Below, one piece after another: positions 32,990-42,843 of a stretch of DNA of 51,932 bases (positions are counted from its first letter, which is position 1; the number at the start of each line of letters is the position of its first letter). The notes under the pieces were generated by a model. That model saw nothing but the letters and a program-made list of their open reading frames with translations, was not told the origin of the DNA and made no database searches. Origin of the DNA: Gammaproteobacteria bacterium (GTDB lineage: Bacteria > Pseudomonadota > Gammaproteobacteria > Steroidobacterales > GCA-2729495); contig JANQPY010000027.1 in NCBI GenBank assembly GCA_028285245.1, forward strand, positions 1-51,932. The letters run 5' to 3'. A program made the translations under genes and the position numbers.

Positions 32990-33940
32990 CTACCGCCGCG
33001 CAGATGCGGCGACCCGTCGTCCCTTTCTCTTGTGTGCAGCCTGGGCCTGCAGCCGCACTTCATCCAGCAGACGCTGTGCGGGTGGGGTCATCGGCCGATG
33101 TCTTGGATAGATCAGGCTTGCCTGGCGCCGGATCGTTGGCCGGTCAATGCTTAATCTGGCGAGCGGTGCTGGGTCCATCGCAAGCTCCGGGGCGACCAAT
33201 GCGGGGGCAACCATCATGAGCAAATCGGTGGTCCGCAATAGTCGCATACCGATCCGGTAGGCATCACTGCCGATAATCTGCTTCGGCGGTTCGATGTTTT
33301 CTGCCGTGAAACAGTCAACGATAGCGTTCAGGTCATTCGGCCGCGTGTAAGGCACCAGCCACGGATAGCCCTGCAAGTCTGCCAGCCGGAGACGTCGACG
33401 CTTCGTTAGCGGGTGGTCGGAGTTGCAAACAATGATGTCGTCGCTGCTGTAGATCTGCTCGCGCGCATAGTCTTGTTCCAGTTCGAACGCGCTCACGCCG
33501 GCAGCGATAAAGTCAAACTCGCCCGCGTAGAGCCGATGTCGCAGCTGTTCTGAGTAGCCCTCGATCAGGTTGATACGCACGCCCGGGCGATCAAGCTGCA
33601 CCTTCGTCACGGCGGCAACAATGATGTCGCCGGCGAACGCCTCGCCTATGCCCACGGTGACGGTGCCTGTGAGCCCTTCGCCGGCGCTGCGCAGTTCGTC
33701 CAGGGCTCGCTCATCGCCCGCAAGCTGCGCCTTAGCATGCCGCACCAGAATTTCGCCAAACTCTGTTGGACGCGTCACGCCGCCTGGCGAGCGATCGAAG
33801 AGCCGGACACCAACCTCTTCCTCCAGATTGGCCAGGCTGGCACTCAACGCCTGTTGGGTTAAGCCCAGCGACTTGGCGGCGAGCACGAGACTCCCGTTCT
33901 CGTGTACCGCCAGGAAACGCTTTAGCTGCCGAAGTTCCAT
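32990..33940 (-). CDS. LysR-family transcriptional regulator
   Basis: About 316 residues. The N-terminal helix-turn-helix MELRQLKRFLAVHENGSLVL ... SLGLTQQALSASLANLEEEV is clear, followed by a substrate-binding-type effector domain (VTVGIGEAFAGDIIVAAVT). ATG at 33940. It lies 14 nt after the SDR stop on the same strand, so it is the third gene of the RedY-like/SDR/LysR group and probably autoregulates the divergent region at 35105-35223. Confidence 0.88.
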   Translation of the reverse strand: MELRQLKRFLAVHENGSLVLAAKSLGLTQQALSASLANLEEEVGVRLFDRSPGGVTRPTEFGEILVRHAKAQLAGDERALDELRSAGEGLTGTVTVGIGEAFAGDIIVAAVTKVQLDRPGVRINLIEGYSEQLRHRLYAGEFDFIAAGVSAFELEQDYAREQIYSSDDIIVCNSDHPLTKRRRLRLADLQGYPWLVPYTRPNDLNAIVDCFTAENIEPPKQIIGSDAYRIGMRLLRTTDLLMMVAPALVAPELAMDPAPLARLSIDRPTIRRQASLIYPRHRPMTPPAQRLLDEVRLQAQAAHKRKGRRVAASARR

Positions 33941-33954
33941 GGTGCCCAATCGAC

Positions 33955-34785
33955 CTAGTGCATCTCCTCGCCGCCGCTAACGTTGAGGGCTTCACCTGTT
34001 ATGTAGCGCGCGTCGTCGCTCGCCAGATATGCCACGGCTGCCGCCGTATCTTCCGGCAGGCCGGGGCGGCCGAGCGGAATACGTTTGCGCATTGCCGACA
34101 TAAACTCTTCCAGGGTCTGTCCGCGCAGCTTCGAGTAGTACTCATTCTGCTTGGCGCCAAGGCCTGTCGTAACGTGATTTGGACACACCGCGTTGACGGT
34201 GATGTTGTGCTCCCCAAACTCAATCGCGTTCGACCGGGTGAGGCCTACCATGCCGTGTTTCGAAGCGACGTAAGCGGCCAGATGCGGAAAGCCTGACTTC
34301 GCAGCCTGACTGGCAATATTGATGATGCGGCCGCCGTTGCCTGCTTTGATCATGTGTCCAGCCGCGTGCTGCGTGCAGAGAAAAGCGCCGGTCAGGTTAA
34401 CGTCCAGCACCACTTTCCATTCGTCCAGCGACACATCCTGGAAGCCTCGCATGAGATAGCCGATACCCGCGTTATTTACCAGGATGTCGACCTGACCGAA
34501 TTTCTCTACGATGGTATCGAAGAGTTGGTGGACACTAGACTCTGAGCGTACGTCGCAAGGCACTGCGATACTCTCTGCGCCGCGCTTACGCATGTCCTCA
34601 GCGACTGCTTCCATCTCATCGGTTACGCCGATGTCATCACTGTCCAGCAGTTTGTCGGGTGCGCCCAAGTCTGAGACGACGATGCGGCAGCCCTCGTCCG
34701 CAAGCCGCCGCAAAATGGCCGCGCCCAGCCCGTTGTCACGTCCTGAACCGGTGCATACCGCGACCTTCCCAGCTAATCCCTGCAT
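33955..34785 (-). CDS. short-chain dehydrogenase/reductase
   Basis: 276 residues. Classical SDR fold: cofactor loop TGSGRDNGLGAAILRRLADE near residue 12, NNAGIG, catalytic Ser in IINIASQA and the YVASK catalytic pair. An inserted loop after the second strand (APDKLLDSDDIGVTDE) is typical of SDRs annotated with acyl or aromatic alcohol substrates. Starts 4 nt after the RedY-like stop, so translationally coupled. Substrate unknown. Confidence 0.85.
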   Translation of the reverse strand: MQGLAGKVAVCTGSGRDNGLGAAILRRLADEGCRIVVSDLGAPDKLLDSDDIGVTDEMEAVAEDMRKRGAESIAVPCDVRSESSVHQLFDTIVEKFGQVDILVNNAGIGYLMRGFQDVSLDEWKVVLDVNLTGAFLCTQHAAGHMIKAGNGGRIINIASQAAKSGFPHLAAYVASKHGMVGLTRSNAIEFGEHNITVNAVCPNHVTTGLGAKQNEYYSKLRGQTLEEFMSAMRKRIPLGRPGLPEDTAAAVAYLASDDARYITGEALNVSGGEEMH

Positions 34786-34789
34786 TGAT

Positions 34790-35104
34790 TCAGGCCTCCA
34801 TCCGGTCGGTCAGCATAAACACTGGGTTGTCTGCGAACCCCTGAAACTCCGAGGCCACCCGGCGCATGGTTTCTGTGCCCACGTCATCGCCGAACTGATG
34901 CATGTCTGAAACCTCGATTTTTTCTACATATTCGTACGGCGCATTGCCGTCGCTCCCGAGCAGGCCGCTGACCTTGTACAGGTCAAACCCAGCAACGGAG
35001 GGCAATTCACGCACGATCGGCAAATCGGTGGATTTGGCCCATTCCTCATAGGCCTGCACGTCCACACCCGGTTTCAGGCGAAAAAGCACGATAAGTGTCT
35101 GCAT
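34790..35104 (-). CDS. RedY/HapK-like dimeric alpha-beta barrel protein
   Basis: 104 residues. IVLFRLKPGVDVQAYEEWAK, LPSVAGFDLYKVSGLLGS and ASEFQGFADNPVFMLTD fit proteins annotated as REDY-like HapK, small ferredoxin-like barrels first noted near prodiginine gene sets. The biochemical role is not established. First gene of the minus-strand group, divergent from a methyltransferase across a very AT-rich 119-nt region. Confidence 0.7.
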   Translation of the reverse strand: MQTLIVLFRLKPGVDVQAYEEWAKSTDLPIVRELPSVAGFDLYKVSGLLGSDGNAPYEYVEKIEVSDMHQFGDDVGTETMRRVASEFQGFADNPVFMLTDRMEA

Positions 35105-35223
35105 TTATTGGATTCCTTGATATTTGGCCAGGCAGCAATATACAAATAAATTTCGTATTTGACAAGAAATAATAAATATATGATGGTTTATCGCACAGCC
35201 TGAAACAGGCCGGAGCGACTGAC

Positions 35224-36411
35224 ATGATTAAAGACCTACAGCACGGCATGACCATCAAGCCCACGCGGGACGAGCAATCCCGGCAGGCATTCGTCGGCTC
35301 TCTGCGGGCGCACATCCTCGGGCCAATGGCCGAGGGCATGAAGCAGCACTATGAGGAACGTCTGGTGCCCGCCTTTCGCCGCCGCACGGGCCGCGACCCG
35401 GTAGATGGCGAGGAGGTGCATGACCTCATGCAGGCCGAGGACTGCTTCCGGCTGTACAGCAGCGTTCGTTACAACGCTCAGGAGATGGTCCACAACTCGG
35501 TGATTCCGACCGTTGAGCGCCAGCTCGACGAGCTGAACGAGCGCGGCCGTCAGATCCGTAAGGACGGCAAGTCACCCATCGCCCTTAATCCTGATTTCGA
35601 AACGCCCAAGAACGTGGCGAGCATCGATGTGCATCTGACGCCGGGCAGCTACCACACCGAGTTCGCCGAGGACGATGTGGCCCAGGGTGCGATCTACGAC
35701 AATTCGATCAACGTCTTCGCGTTCAACCAGATGGGCCGCAACGTAGACGACATCGGCACGACCATGTCCAACTACATCCGCCTGAAGTTTCCCGAGTTCA
35801 AACCAGAGCGCATTCTCGACTGCGGCTGCACCGTAGGCCACAACACCGTGCCGTGGAAGCTGACTTACCCGCAAGCCGACGTACATGGCATTGATGTGAG
35901 TGCGCCGGTTCTGCGCTACGCGGCGGCCCGGTCTCGCGGCTTTGGTGCCGACGTCAATTTTCATCAAATGAGTGCGACGTCGCTGGATTTCCCGGATAAC
36001 CACTTCGACGTGGTGTTCTCATCCATGTTCTTGCACGAGCTGCCGCTGAAAGACATCCGGGCCTATCTCGCTGAGGCCCATCGTGTTCTCAAGCCTGGCG
36101 GCCTGCTGATAACGATGGAGCTGCCGCCTAACTCCAATCTTGAGGCCTACGACCAGTTCTATCTGGACTGGGACTCGTATTACAACAACGAGCCCTACTA
36201 CAAGCCCTATCGTGATCAGTCCAACAAGGAGCTGTGTCGTCAGGCGGGGTTTGATGCCAACGAGTATTTTGAGTTTCAGACGCCGCGCTACACGTACATG
36301 GATGAGGCCGATTACATTCGTGAGATCAACACTGAGGCGCGCTTCACTGATCGCTCCGGCACGCTAACGGAAGGCCTGCGCTGGTTCGCCTTCGGCAACT
36401 GGAAGAAATAG
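35224..36411 (+). CDS. SAM-dependent methyltransferase with long N-terminal domain
   Basis: 395 residues. Residues ~195-310 form the SAM domain: ILDCGCTVGHNTVPWKLTYP (motif I with an unusual CGCTVG), VHGIDVSAPVLRYAAARS and FDVVFSSMFLHELPLKDIRA. The first ~190 residues are a helical domain without a recognised family name, and the C-terminus is rich in Tyr and Asp. ATG at 35224. The small gene that follows starts 11 nt downstream; an oxidoreductase follows a terminator. Substrate unknown. Confidence 0.78.
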   Translation: MIKDLQHGMTIKPTRDEQSRQAFVGSLRAHILGPMAEGMKQHYEERLVPAFRRRTGRDPVDGEEVHDLMQAEDCFRLYSSVRYNAQEMVHNSVIPTVERQLDELNERGRQIRKDGKSPIALNPDFETPKNVASIDVHLTPGSYHTEFAEDDVAQGAIYDNSINVFAFNQMGRNVDDIGTTMSNYIRLKFPEFKPERILDCGCTVGHNTVPWKLTYPQADVHGIDVSAPVLRYAAARSRGFGADVNFHQMSATSLDFPDNHFDVVFSSMFLHELPLKDIRAYLAEAHRVLKPGGLLITMELPPNSNLEAYDQFYLDWDSYYNNEPYYKPYRDQSNKELCRQAGFDANEYFEFQTPRYTYMDEADYIREINTEARFTDRSGTLTEGLRWFAFGNWKK

Positions 36412-36422
36412 AGGTAACGACG

Positions 36423-36824
36423 ATGTCCAGAATCCCTACAGAAGTCCGCGGAAAGCGGCCGAACTTCTTTCCGGAAGCCGGTACCGATGAGTTGGTCAGC
36501 ATGCTCCTGGAGCTCACCTCCGAACTGTGGGTGGTGAAAGAGCGGCTATATGCGCTGGAAAAAGTCGCCGACCAGGCTGGGCTGAATCTCTCCGGCCGCA
36601 TCGAGGGTTGGCGCCCGTCAGAGAAAGAGGGCCAGGAACTCGATGAGGCTCGCGCGGCGCTGCTCGCGAACCTGCTGAGGTCAACCAAAGCACGCCATGT
36701 GCCGAGTGCCCACCTGCGGCGCGCGTTGGATGCATCGATGGGCAACGGCGACGAAGTGCCCAACATTCCAGAAGTGGGCGAAGTTGCCGAGGCGCCGAAG
36801 GCCTCGCGTCCCCGAGCCGCCTAA
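36423..36824 (+). CDS. hypothetical protein co-encoded with the methyltransferase
   Basis: 133 residues, soluble, no signal peptide. Residues 20-75 are probably helical (LVSMLLELTSELWVVKERLY). A Pro/Ala-rich tail follows. I recognise no family. The 11-nt spacing to the methyltransferase suggests the products work together. A strong terminator lies 80 nt downstream. Confidence 0.65.
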   Translation: MSRIPTEVRGKRPNFFPEAGTDELVSMLLELTSELWVVKERLYALEKVADQAGLNLSGRIEGWRPSEKEGQELDEARAALLANLLRSTKARHVPSAHLRRALDASMGNGDEVPNIPEVGEVAEAPKASRPRAA

Positions 36825-36903
36825 CCTCCCAGGCGGCTCGAACCAGCAGCGGCTCGCGCCTAGAGCCGCTCGATGCAGGGCGTTGTTCTGCACTGCATCT
36901 GGA

Positions 36904-36941
36904 GCCGGGCCGCCGCATAATGGCGGCCCGGCCTTCTTTCC
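36904..36941 (+). terminator. rho-independent terminator
   Basis: Perfect 11-bp stem GCCGGGCCGCC / GGCGGCCCGGC around a 7-nt loop, followed by CTTCTTTC. It ends the methyltransferase operon before the oxidoreductase. The U-run is interrupted, so read-through is possible. Confidence 0.75.
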
Positions 36942-36977
36942 GCACCGCAACCTGCAACTGAACCAGTGGGAGATCTA

Positions 36978-38972
36978 ATGGGGGATTCCACGGAAGCATC
37001 CAGCTATCCGCTGCTTTTTTCGCCAGTAGAAATCGGCGGGTTGCAGCTGCGCAACCGCGTTGCGCACGCATCTATCCTCACCCGCTTCACACGCAACGGC
37101 CGGGCAACGCCCGAGCTGATCAACTACTACAGCAGTCGGGCGGCGGGCGGCGCGGGCATGATTGTGACCGAACCCGTGGCGATGATTTCGACCAATCGGG
37201 ATTCGGGTCGCCTGCGCGCCTACGACGATGAGGGTCACGATGATCTAAGCCGTCTCGCTGAAGCAGTCGAAGGACAAGAGTGCCGGCTGCTCGGGCAGGT
37301 GCAGGACCCCGGGCGGGGCCGCCACGAGGTCGGCCGGAATGACGCGGCCATTGGCGTATCGCCGCTACCCGATGACTTGAGCTGGACCGTTCCGCATGCG
37401 TTAAGTGCTGCACAGATCGGCCAGATCATTGGCGAATGGGCCGCAGCGTGCGGCCGGCTAAAGAAAGCGGGCTGGTCGGGCGTCGAATTGTCTTCCGGGC
37501 ACGGTCACCTCTTTCATCAGTTTCTCTCGCCGTGGGCGAACGCTCGAGAAGATGCCTACGGCGGTGATCTTCAGGGGCGTACCCGTTTCATCCGCGAACT
37601 AATCGCTGCCATTCGGGCCGAGTGCGGCCGACCGTTCGTCATCGGCGCCAAGCTGCCAGGCGATGACGGCGTGGCAGGAAGTATCGATCTGGAAGAAGCG
37701 CGCAAGATTGCGGAGGTGGTTGGTGCCGATAGTGAGCTCGACTACTGGACCTTCGTATGGGGTGCGCACGCGAACTCGTTGTGGACGCATCTGCCGAATG
37801 CGCATGCGGAACGGGCACCGTATATGGAGGCCATCGCGTCGCTGCGTCAGGCCAATCCAAAAATTCCGACCGGCGCGATTGGATATCTAACCGATCCCAA
37901 TGAAGGCGAGCATGCCGTGGAGTCGGGAGCCGCCGAACTGGTGTTTCTTGGCCGCCCGCTGATCACCGATCCGGCATGGCCTAACAAGGCGAGAGAGGGC
38001 CGAGAGCCGGAAATTCGCTACTGTGTTTCTTGTAACACCTGCTGGCGCTCCATCATCGACGGCCACCGCCTCGAGTGTGACAACAACCCACGCGTGGCAC
38101 AGGCCGAGGAGGCTGACTGGCAGCCACAGCCAGTTAAGAAGAGTAAGCGGGTTGTCGTGGTAGGCAGCGGCATCGCGGGCATGGAAGCCGCCTGGGTCAG
38201 CGCCGCGCGCGGCCATCAGGTTACGTTGTTCGGGCAGAGCGACGAGGTGGGCGGCAAGACCCGCCTGCACGCAGAGCTGCCGGGCGGTGAGAACTTAAGC
38301 AGCATCTACGACTATCAGTGGCTGGCGGCGAAGAAACACGGCGTCAATTTTGAGCTCGGCGTTTTGGCCGAGGCCAAGACCGTGCTCGATGCGTCACCCG
38401 ATGTGATTGTGTTAGCCGCAGGCGCCGAGATGACGCCGCCGAGCTTTATCCCACAGGAGTACATCGACGAAGACTTCGTTCCCGACGTTCGTTCGCTAAT
38501 GCAGTCGATGCTGGACCGGAAGCAGCGCGAAGAGGGCCGCATCGTTCTCATCGATCGCGACCATACCGAGATGACCTACGCAGCAGCCGAGCGGCTCACC
38601 GAGCTGTTCGAGCACGTCACCGTGGTCACGCCCCGCGATCGCATTGCCTCCGACTGCGCGCTCGTTACTCGCCAGGAAATTTACCAGCGACTCTACGATC
38701 GCAACGTCGACATCATTACCAGCTGCGAACCCCAGGATCTCGATGCACTCGAAGAAGCCGAGCTGCATGCCATCAATGTATACAACGGCAAGCCGACTGT
38801 GATCGAAGATGTGATCGCCATCACCTACGCGACCGCCCGCAAGCCGGACGACCGGCTGGCCGCGCCGTTAACCGAAGCGGGACTGGAAGTGATTACCGTC
38901 GGCGATTGCCACGCCCCGCGCTCCGTTCTCTCAGCGACACGGCACGGGCATTCGGTGGGGCTTAGCCTCTAG
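36978..38972 (+). CDS. FMN/FAD iron-sulfur oxidoreductase (2,4-dienoyl-CoA-reductase-like)
   Basis: About 664 residues, a fused old-yellow-enzyme type protein. Residues 1-340 form the FMN TIM barrel (FSPVEIGGLQLRNRVAHASI, LSSGHGHLFHQFLSPWANAR). YCVSCNTCWRSIIDG and LECDNNPR give the 4Fe-4S Cys cluster. The C-terminal third binds FAD/NAD(P)H: VVVVGSGIAGMEAAWVSAAR. Members reduce enoyl-CoA, trimethylamine or cyclic enones; the substrate is not clear here. I choose the ATG at 36978 because GGGAG lies 6 nt upstream. Confidence 0.87.
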   Translation: MGDSTEASSYPLLFSPVEIGGLQLRNRVAHASILTRFTRNGRATPELINYYSSRAAGGAGMIVTEPVAMISTNRDSGRLRAYDDEGHDDLSRLAEAVEGQECRLLGQVQDPGRGRHEVGRNDAAIGVSPLPDDLSWTVPHALSAAQIGQIIGEWAAACGRLKKAGWSGVELSSGHGHLFHQFLSPWANAREDAYGGDLQGRTRFIRELIAAIRAECGRPFVIGAKLPGDDGVAGSIDLEEARKIAEVVGADSELDYWTFVWGAHANSLWTHLPNAHAERAPYMEAIASLRQANPKIPTGAIGYLTDPNEGEHAVESGAAELVFLGRPLITDPAWPNKAREGREPEIRYCVSCNTCWRSIIDGHRLECDNNPRVAQAEEADWQPQPVKKSKRVVVVGSGIAGMEAAWVSAARGHQVTLFGQSDEVGGKTRLHAELPGGENLSSIYDYQWLAAKKHGVNFELGVLAEAKTVLDASPDVIVLAAGAEMTPPSFIPQEYIDEDFVPDVRSLMQSMLDRKQREEGRIVLIDRDHTEMTYAAAERLTELFEHVTVVTPRDRIASDCALVTRQEIYQRLYDRNVDIITSCEPQDLDALEEAELHAINVYNGKPTVIEDVIAITYATARKPDDRLAAPLTEAGLEVITVGDCHAPRSVLSATRHGHSVGLSL

Positions 38973-39186
38973 GCTGCGTGTCGGACACAAGAGGTTCGCT
39001 TGCGAAAACGGGCGTCCATCGTTATTGGCGACTGCGCGCCAGAGAACTTCGGGAACAAGTCAAACGCTACGAGTGCATCAGCGTTTGCTCTCGGCCAAGG
39101 GCAGTAACTGGCCGAAAGCGAACGTTCTCATGGCCAGCCAAAGGGTCTATAGGAACGAAGTAGGCACTTGGGATTCTGGAAAGCCA

Positions 39187-40044
39187 CTACATTGGGACTA
39201 TGCGATAGTGGCCTTGTGTGCTCACGTATATGACACACCCTGTCGGGGATTTGCAGAGTAGTCCCTGCGGCAATTGACCCCTGCTTCCGAAGTAGCTGCC
39301 AGCTTCAAGTTGGGTTACCTGGGAGCTGCCCGTCTGGCGATGTTCTATCAGTCCCCGAATGACAACAGCTCGCAACCAACTCCCGCTGCCATGCAGTTCT
39401 CCCTTGAAGTTTCTTGACATCCTAACAAGTGTGCCGTTGCTTTGTCCGTTGCTGGGCGTTCCCCAGAGAAATGCGATGTGGAGATTAGTTGCCTCTGAGC
39501 TGTTCGCTCTGTCTACCCATGGAATGTCCGAATCGCTAATCCATACCAAGTTTGCAGAATCGATATTGAGAGACCGTTGCTGGCTTTCAAACGCATCTTC
39601 GGACGGCTGAACCAGGTACGGCCCCTCCAGGATCTCCAGGAATATTCTCGCTGTTGCGCCGGGGGCGGCGGCGGTGATGTGCGGCTCGCCGGCTTGTTGC
39701 AACCAGAATGACCCAGGCCCCATCCAGAAGTACTCGGCACCGGGATCATCGTTGTGGACCGCGCCATTGATGACGATTCCCCTGTAGGTGATGTTGTGAA
39801 TATGGGGTGGCGAGGAAAAACCGTCTGAGAACTCAATTATTGCGCCCGTGGGTACATTGCTCCTGATGTCACCCCAAAGGACTCCGGCTCTTGGGCTTGC
39901 GTCTCCCCGTGCCGGGTTGAGCGGCTGGAACGTGATGTCCTGCTTAGGAACAATTTCTACGAGATCCTCCGTCGTTCCAGCGATACTCCAGATGCTTAAG
40001 AAGGCACCGATAAATCCAACGACAATTCCTTTGGTGTGTTGCAT
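39187..40044 (-). CDS. exported DUF4437-type cupin protein
   Basis: 285 residues. The N-terminal hydrophobic stretch GIVVGFIGAFLSIWSIAGTT is a probable signal peptide. The core LNPARGDASPRAGVLWGDIR, FSSPPHIHNITYRGIVINGA, HNDDPGAEYFWMGPGSFW matches DUF4437 cupins, with His residues that could bind metal. A second cupin half follows (HIAFLWG ... SWLRAVVIRG). Function unknown. The 214-nt gap before it (38973-39186) shows no gene or clear structure. Base composition looks lower in GC than its neighbours. Confidence 0.75.
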   Translation of the reverse strand: MQHTKGIVVGFIGAFLSIWSIAGTTEDLVEIVPKQDITFQPLNPARGDASPRAGVLWGDIRSNVPTGAIIEFSDGFSSPPHIHNITYRGIVINGAVHNDDPGAEYFWMGPGSFWLQQAGEPHITAAAPGATARIFLEILEGPYLVQPSEDAFESQQRSLNIDSANLVWISDSDIPWVDRANSSEATNLHIAFLWGTPSNGQSNGTLVRMSRNFKGELHGSGSWLRAVVIRGLIEHRQTGSSQVTQLEAGSYFGSRGQLPQGLLCKSPTGCVIYVSTQGHYRIVPM

Positions 40045-40093
40045 GGCGCTTGCTCAGAGACCTACGTCAAGCCTGGCTTCAGCCTTCTGTCGA

Positions 40094-41038
40094 CTACAGG
40101 GCGACTACAATCTTGCCGACCGTTCTGCCGGACTCAATATGGCGGTGGGCGTCCGCCATGTCGTCAAATGAAAATACCTTGGATACGTGAGCATTCAGTT
40201 CACCATTTTCAAGCAGGTTGCTTAGCGTGCTGAGGTCTGCGCCATTAGACTCAACCAGAATAAAGTCCAACTCAATCTCGCGTCGACTCACCTCAGCCTG
40301 AACCGCCTCTGTAAACTCGTTGGTTGGCAAAGAGACGACTTTCCCGCCATCTCTGACGACGCGCAGAGACTTCACAAGCACGTCTCCACCCATGCTGTCG
40401 AGAACCAGATCAACATCCGATAGCATCTCTTCGAACTTTTGCGCTCGGTAATCGATATGCTCATCTGTACCGAGAGACAGAAGGAAATCGCGGTTCGCGG
40501 CGGAAGAGGTCGAGATCACATACGCGCCCAGGGTCTTCGCAATCTGGATTGCAAAGTGCCCGACTCCGCCTGACCCGGCGTGCACCAACACCCGATCACC
40601 CCGCTTTACTCTGGGCCGTAGTGCCTGAAGTGCCGTCAGCGCAGCCAGTGTCGTTGCCGCGGCATCTTCGAAGGTCAGCGTCTCCGGCATTCTGGCCAGA
40701 TGGCTTGCCGGCGATGCGACATACTCGGCATAGGCCTTGCCTTCGCCGGGGAACCGAATCATCCCGAAGACTCTGTCGCCCACATCCATTCCAGTTACCT
40801 GTCCACCAACCGCTGCGACGACCCCGGCGATATCCCAGCCAAGAATGACCGGAAGATCTTCGGTGCCTACGATCATCGCGAGTAACTCACCCGCCGCCCG
40901 GACCTTTGCGTCTACCGGATTGATACTGATGGCTTTAACTTCGACTAATACTTCGTCTGCAGCGATCTCGGGCTTTGCGATGGTGCTCAGGCGCAAATTC
41001 TCTACGCCGCCAGTTTCGTTCAGCAAGTAGGCCTTCAA
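40094..41038 (-). CDS. zinc-independent NADP-dependent alcohol dehydrogenase/quinone oxidoreductase
   Basis: 314 residues, medium-chain dehydrogenase family. GroES-like N-terminal domain ([20 protein letters not shown]) and Rossmann motif [20 protein letters not shown]. The Zn-binding Cys/His set is absent, so it is of the quinone-oxidoreductase type. The start is a TTG at 41038 that overlaps the upstream SDR stop (TTGA) with GAGG about 8 nt before, indicating translational coupling. Confidence 0.86.
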   Translation of the reverse strand: MKAYLLNETGGVENLRLSTIAKPEIAADEVLVEVKAISINPVDAKVRAAGELLAMIVGTEDLPVILGWDIAGVVAAVGGQVTGMDVGDRVFGMIRFPGEGKAYAEYVASPASHLARMPETLTFEDAAATTLAALTALQALRPRVKRGDRVLVHAGSGGVGHFAIQIAKTLGAYVISTSSAANRDFLLSLGTDEHIDYRAQKFEEMLSDVDLVLDSMGGDVLVKSLRVVRDGGKVVSLPTNEFTEAVQAEVSRREIELDFILVESNGADLSTLSNLLENGELNAHVSKVFSFDDMADAHRHIESGRTVGKIVVAL

Positions 41039-41850
41039 TGTGATTCCTCGATTGTATTTGGACGTGCCAGGATGGCATCGATTGCCACCATGAGCGCCGC
41101 CAGTTTGTGGTCATCCAGCGCGTCAGGATGTGGTGAGGCAAACTGCCCAACGTCATTGTCAAAGTACTGCCCGGATGCGCCGGCGAAATCGTCCGCAAGC
41201 GCCGCTCGACACAGTATGTCCGCGCCGATGCGAAGGTCTTTTCCTTTCACGCCGTAAGCCCGTTTGACCATCTTGCTCGCCAGTAGTGACCCGGGATTCA
41301 CGGCAATGACAGCGGGACCGTCAGCTTCCAGCCTTTGCGCTAGGGCTCTTGACCACATGGTCAGTGCCAGCTTGCTTTGTGCATAGGCAGCGTCGTCGGA
41401 CAATCGAGTTCGCCCAGACAATGCCGGAATGTCGACCGGTGCCTGCGCAGCGGAGGACAGATTGATTATTCGTCCGGAAGTACCCAGCAGCGGTAGCAAC
41501 CGCGTTGTCAGAAGATACGGCGCAATCGTGTTTACGACGAATCGCACATCCAGGCCTCCCGACGCAATCGGCTTTAAAGTGTTGTAAACGCCAGCGTTGT
41601 TGATCAACACATCCAGCTTCCTGTGCCTACCGGGAATTTCCAGCGCAAGTCTCTCGACTTCCTCGATGTAGGACAAGTCGGCGAGATAAGTCTCAACTGT
41701 GCCTTTGCGCGAAAGCGCCGTGGCTACTCGATCCAGTTTCGCCCGGCTTCGCCCGTGGATAAGCGTTTGGTGGCCGGCTTGAACTAGTATGCCCGCCGCC
41801 TCCAAACCAATCCCGTCAGTTGCTCCGGTAATCAGTATGGTTTTCTTCAT
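41035..41850 (-). CDS. short-chain dehydrogenase (retinol-dehydrogenase-like)
   Basis: 271 residues. [20 protein letters not shown] is the cofactor motif; [12 protein letters not shown] and [16 protein letters not shown] supply the catalytic Asn, Ser, Tyr and Lys. The arrangement resembles WW-domain/retinol-type SDRs. Overlaps the downstream MDR gene by 4 nt. Both probably act on one carbonyl substrate, which is unknown. Confidence 0.85.
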   Translation of the reverse strand: MKKTILITGATDGIGLEAAGILVQAGHQTLIHGRSRAKLDRVATALSRKGTVETYLADLSYIEEVERLALEIPGRHRKLDVLINNAGVYNTLKPIASGGLDVRFVVNTIAPYLLTTRLLPLLGTSGRIINLSSAAQAPVDIPALSGRTRLSDDAAYAQSKLALTMWSRALAQRLEADGPAVIAVNPGSLLASKMVKRAYGVKGKDLRIGADILCRAALADDFAGASGQYFDNDVGQFASPHPDALDDHKLAALMVAIDAILARPNTIEESH

Positions 41851-41898
41851 TCCTTCCCACTCGTGGGTCGAACGCCATGCATAGATCGACTGCAGTGT

Positions 41899-42747
41899 TC
41901 AGGTTCCTATCTCCTGGATTTGGACCAGCATTTCCGGCCAGCTGCGCTGGTTGTCCATGTCGAACTGTGCTGCCTGTTCATCTGCCCATTGGAAGCGTTT
42001 GAGCGCCGGCGTTTGGCTGGTGGCCTGGTATAGCCAGTAGGCTTCCGCGCGCAGCGCCTCTCCAATCGGCAGATCGATAGACTCGTATACGGCTTGCTTG
42101 GTGGCATTGATCGATGCGGAAGGCCAAAGCGCGATACGTTTCGCCAGGTCCGCCACAAATGGACCGATTTCGTTCACGTCCAGGGCGCGGTTGATCGTGC
42201 CGTAGGCTTCGGCTTGGTCTGCATCAAAGTCGCGTGCGCCTAAGACGATTTCGAGCGCCCTGCCAAGTCCCACCTGCCTGGCCATACGCGACGCACCGCC
42301 GCCGCAGGGCAAGATACCCATGCCCACTTCCATCTGCATAAATCTTGCCTTGCCGCGCGCCGCGAATCGCATATCGCAAGCAAGCGCAAACTCGTGTCCA
42401 CCTCCACGGGCGAATCCCTCAATCTTGGCGATAGTTGCCTGCGGCAGTTTGCTGATCCGTTCGAGCACGACCTGCAGATCCAGCAGCTTTGCCTCATCGC
42501 GAGTCACAGCCCGCCCGGACATATCCTTCAGGAAGTTGGTGTCGGCGTGGCACACAAAGATTTCTGGGTGCGCCGACTGGAAAACGACAACTTTTCTTGC
42601 GCTGTCTGCTTCCAGTTTTTGGGCTAGCCGGTTGAGATCTGCGAGCATCGGCAGGCCCTGCACGTTCACAGGCGGATAGTCGAAAGTTACCCACGCGATT
42701 CCGTCATCAAGCTTGACGCTGAAGGTCTCAAAGTTGTCGTAGTTCAT
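41899..42747 (-). CDS. enoyl-CoA hydratase/isomerase family protein
   Basis: 282 residues, crotonase fold. The oxyanion-hole segment IEGFARGGGHEFALACDMRF and the second ARFMQMEVGMGILPCGGGAS are clear. The usual catalytic Glu pair cannot be assigned with confidence, so hydratase versus isomerase or hydrolase is open. Divergent from a LysR gene across 96 nt and 48 nt upstream of the SDR on the same strand. Confidence 0.84.
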   Translation of the reverse strand: MNYDNFETFSVKLDDGIAWVTFDYPPVNVQGLPMLADLNRLAQKLEADSARKVVVFQSAHPEIFVCHADTNFLKDMSGRAVTRDEAKLLDLQVVLERISKLPQATIAKIEGFARGGGHEFALACDMRFAARGKARFMQMEVGMGILPCGGGASRMARQVGLGRALEIVLGARDFDADQAEAYGTINRALDVNEIGPFVADLAKRIALWPSASINATKQAVYESIDLPIGEALRAEAYWLYQATSQTPALKRFQWADEQAAQFDMDNQRSWPEMLVQIQEIGT

Positions 42748-42800
42748 ATCTGGCTCTCCGAGAGTTAGGCAAGCAGCATAATTCTCACGACTTTTAAGAT

Positions 42801-42838
42801 AATCATCACAATGGGGAATTGATAATTCGTATATGATT
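42801..42838. promoter_or_regulatory. nested inverted repeats in a LysR divergent promoter
   Basis: An inner perfect dyad GAATT-GAT-AATTC (42816-42828) lies between outer arms AATCAT (42801-42806) and ATGATT (42833-42838). This fits an operator of the LysR regulator that begins at 42844, controlling itself and the enoyl-CoA hydratase gene. Confidence 0.5.
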
Positions 42839-42843
42839 GATAA

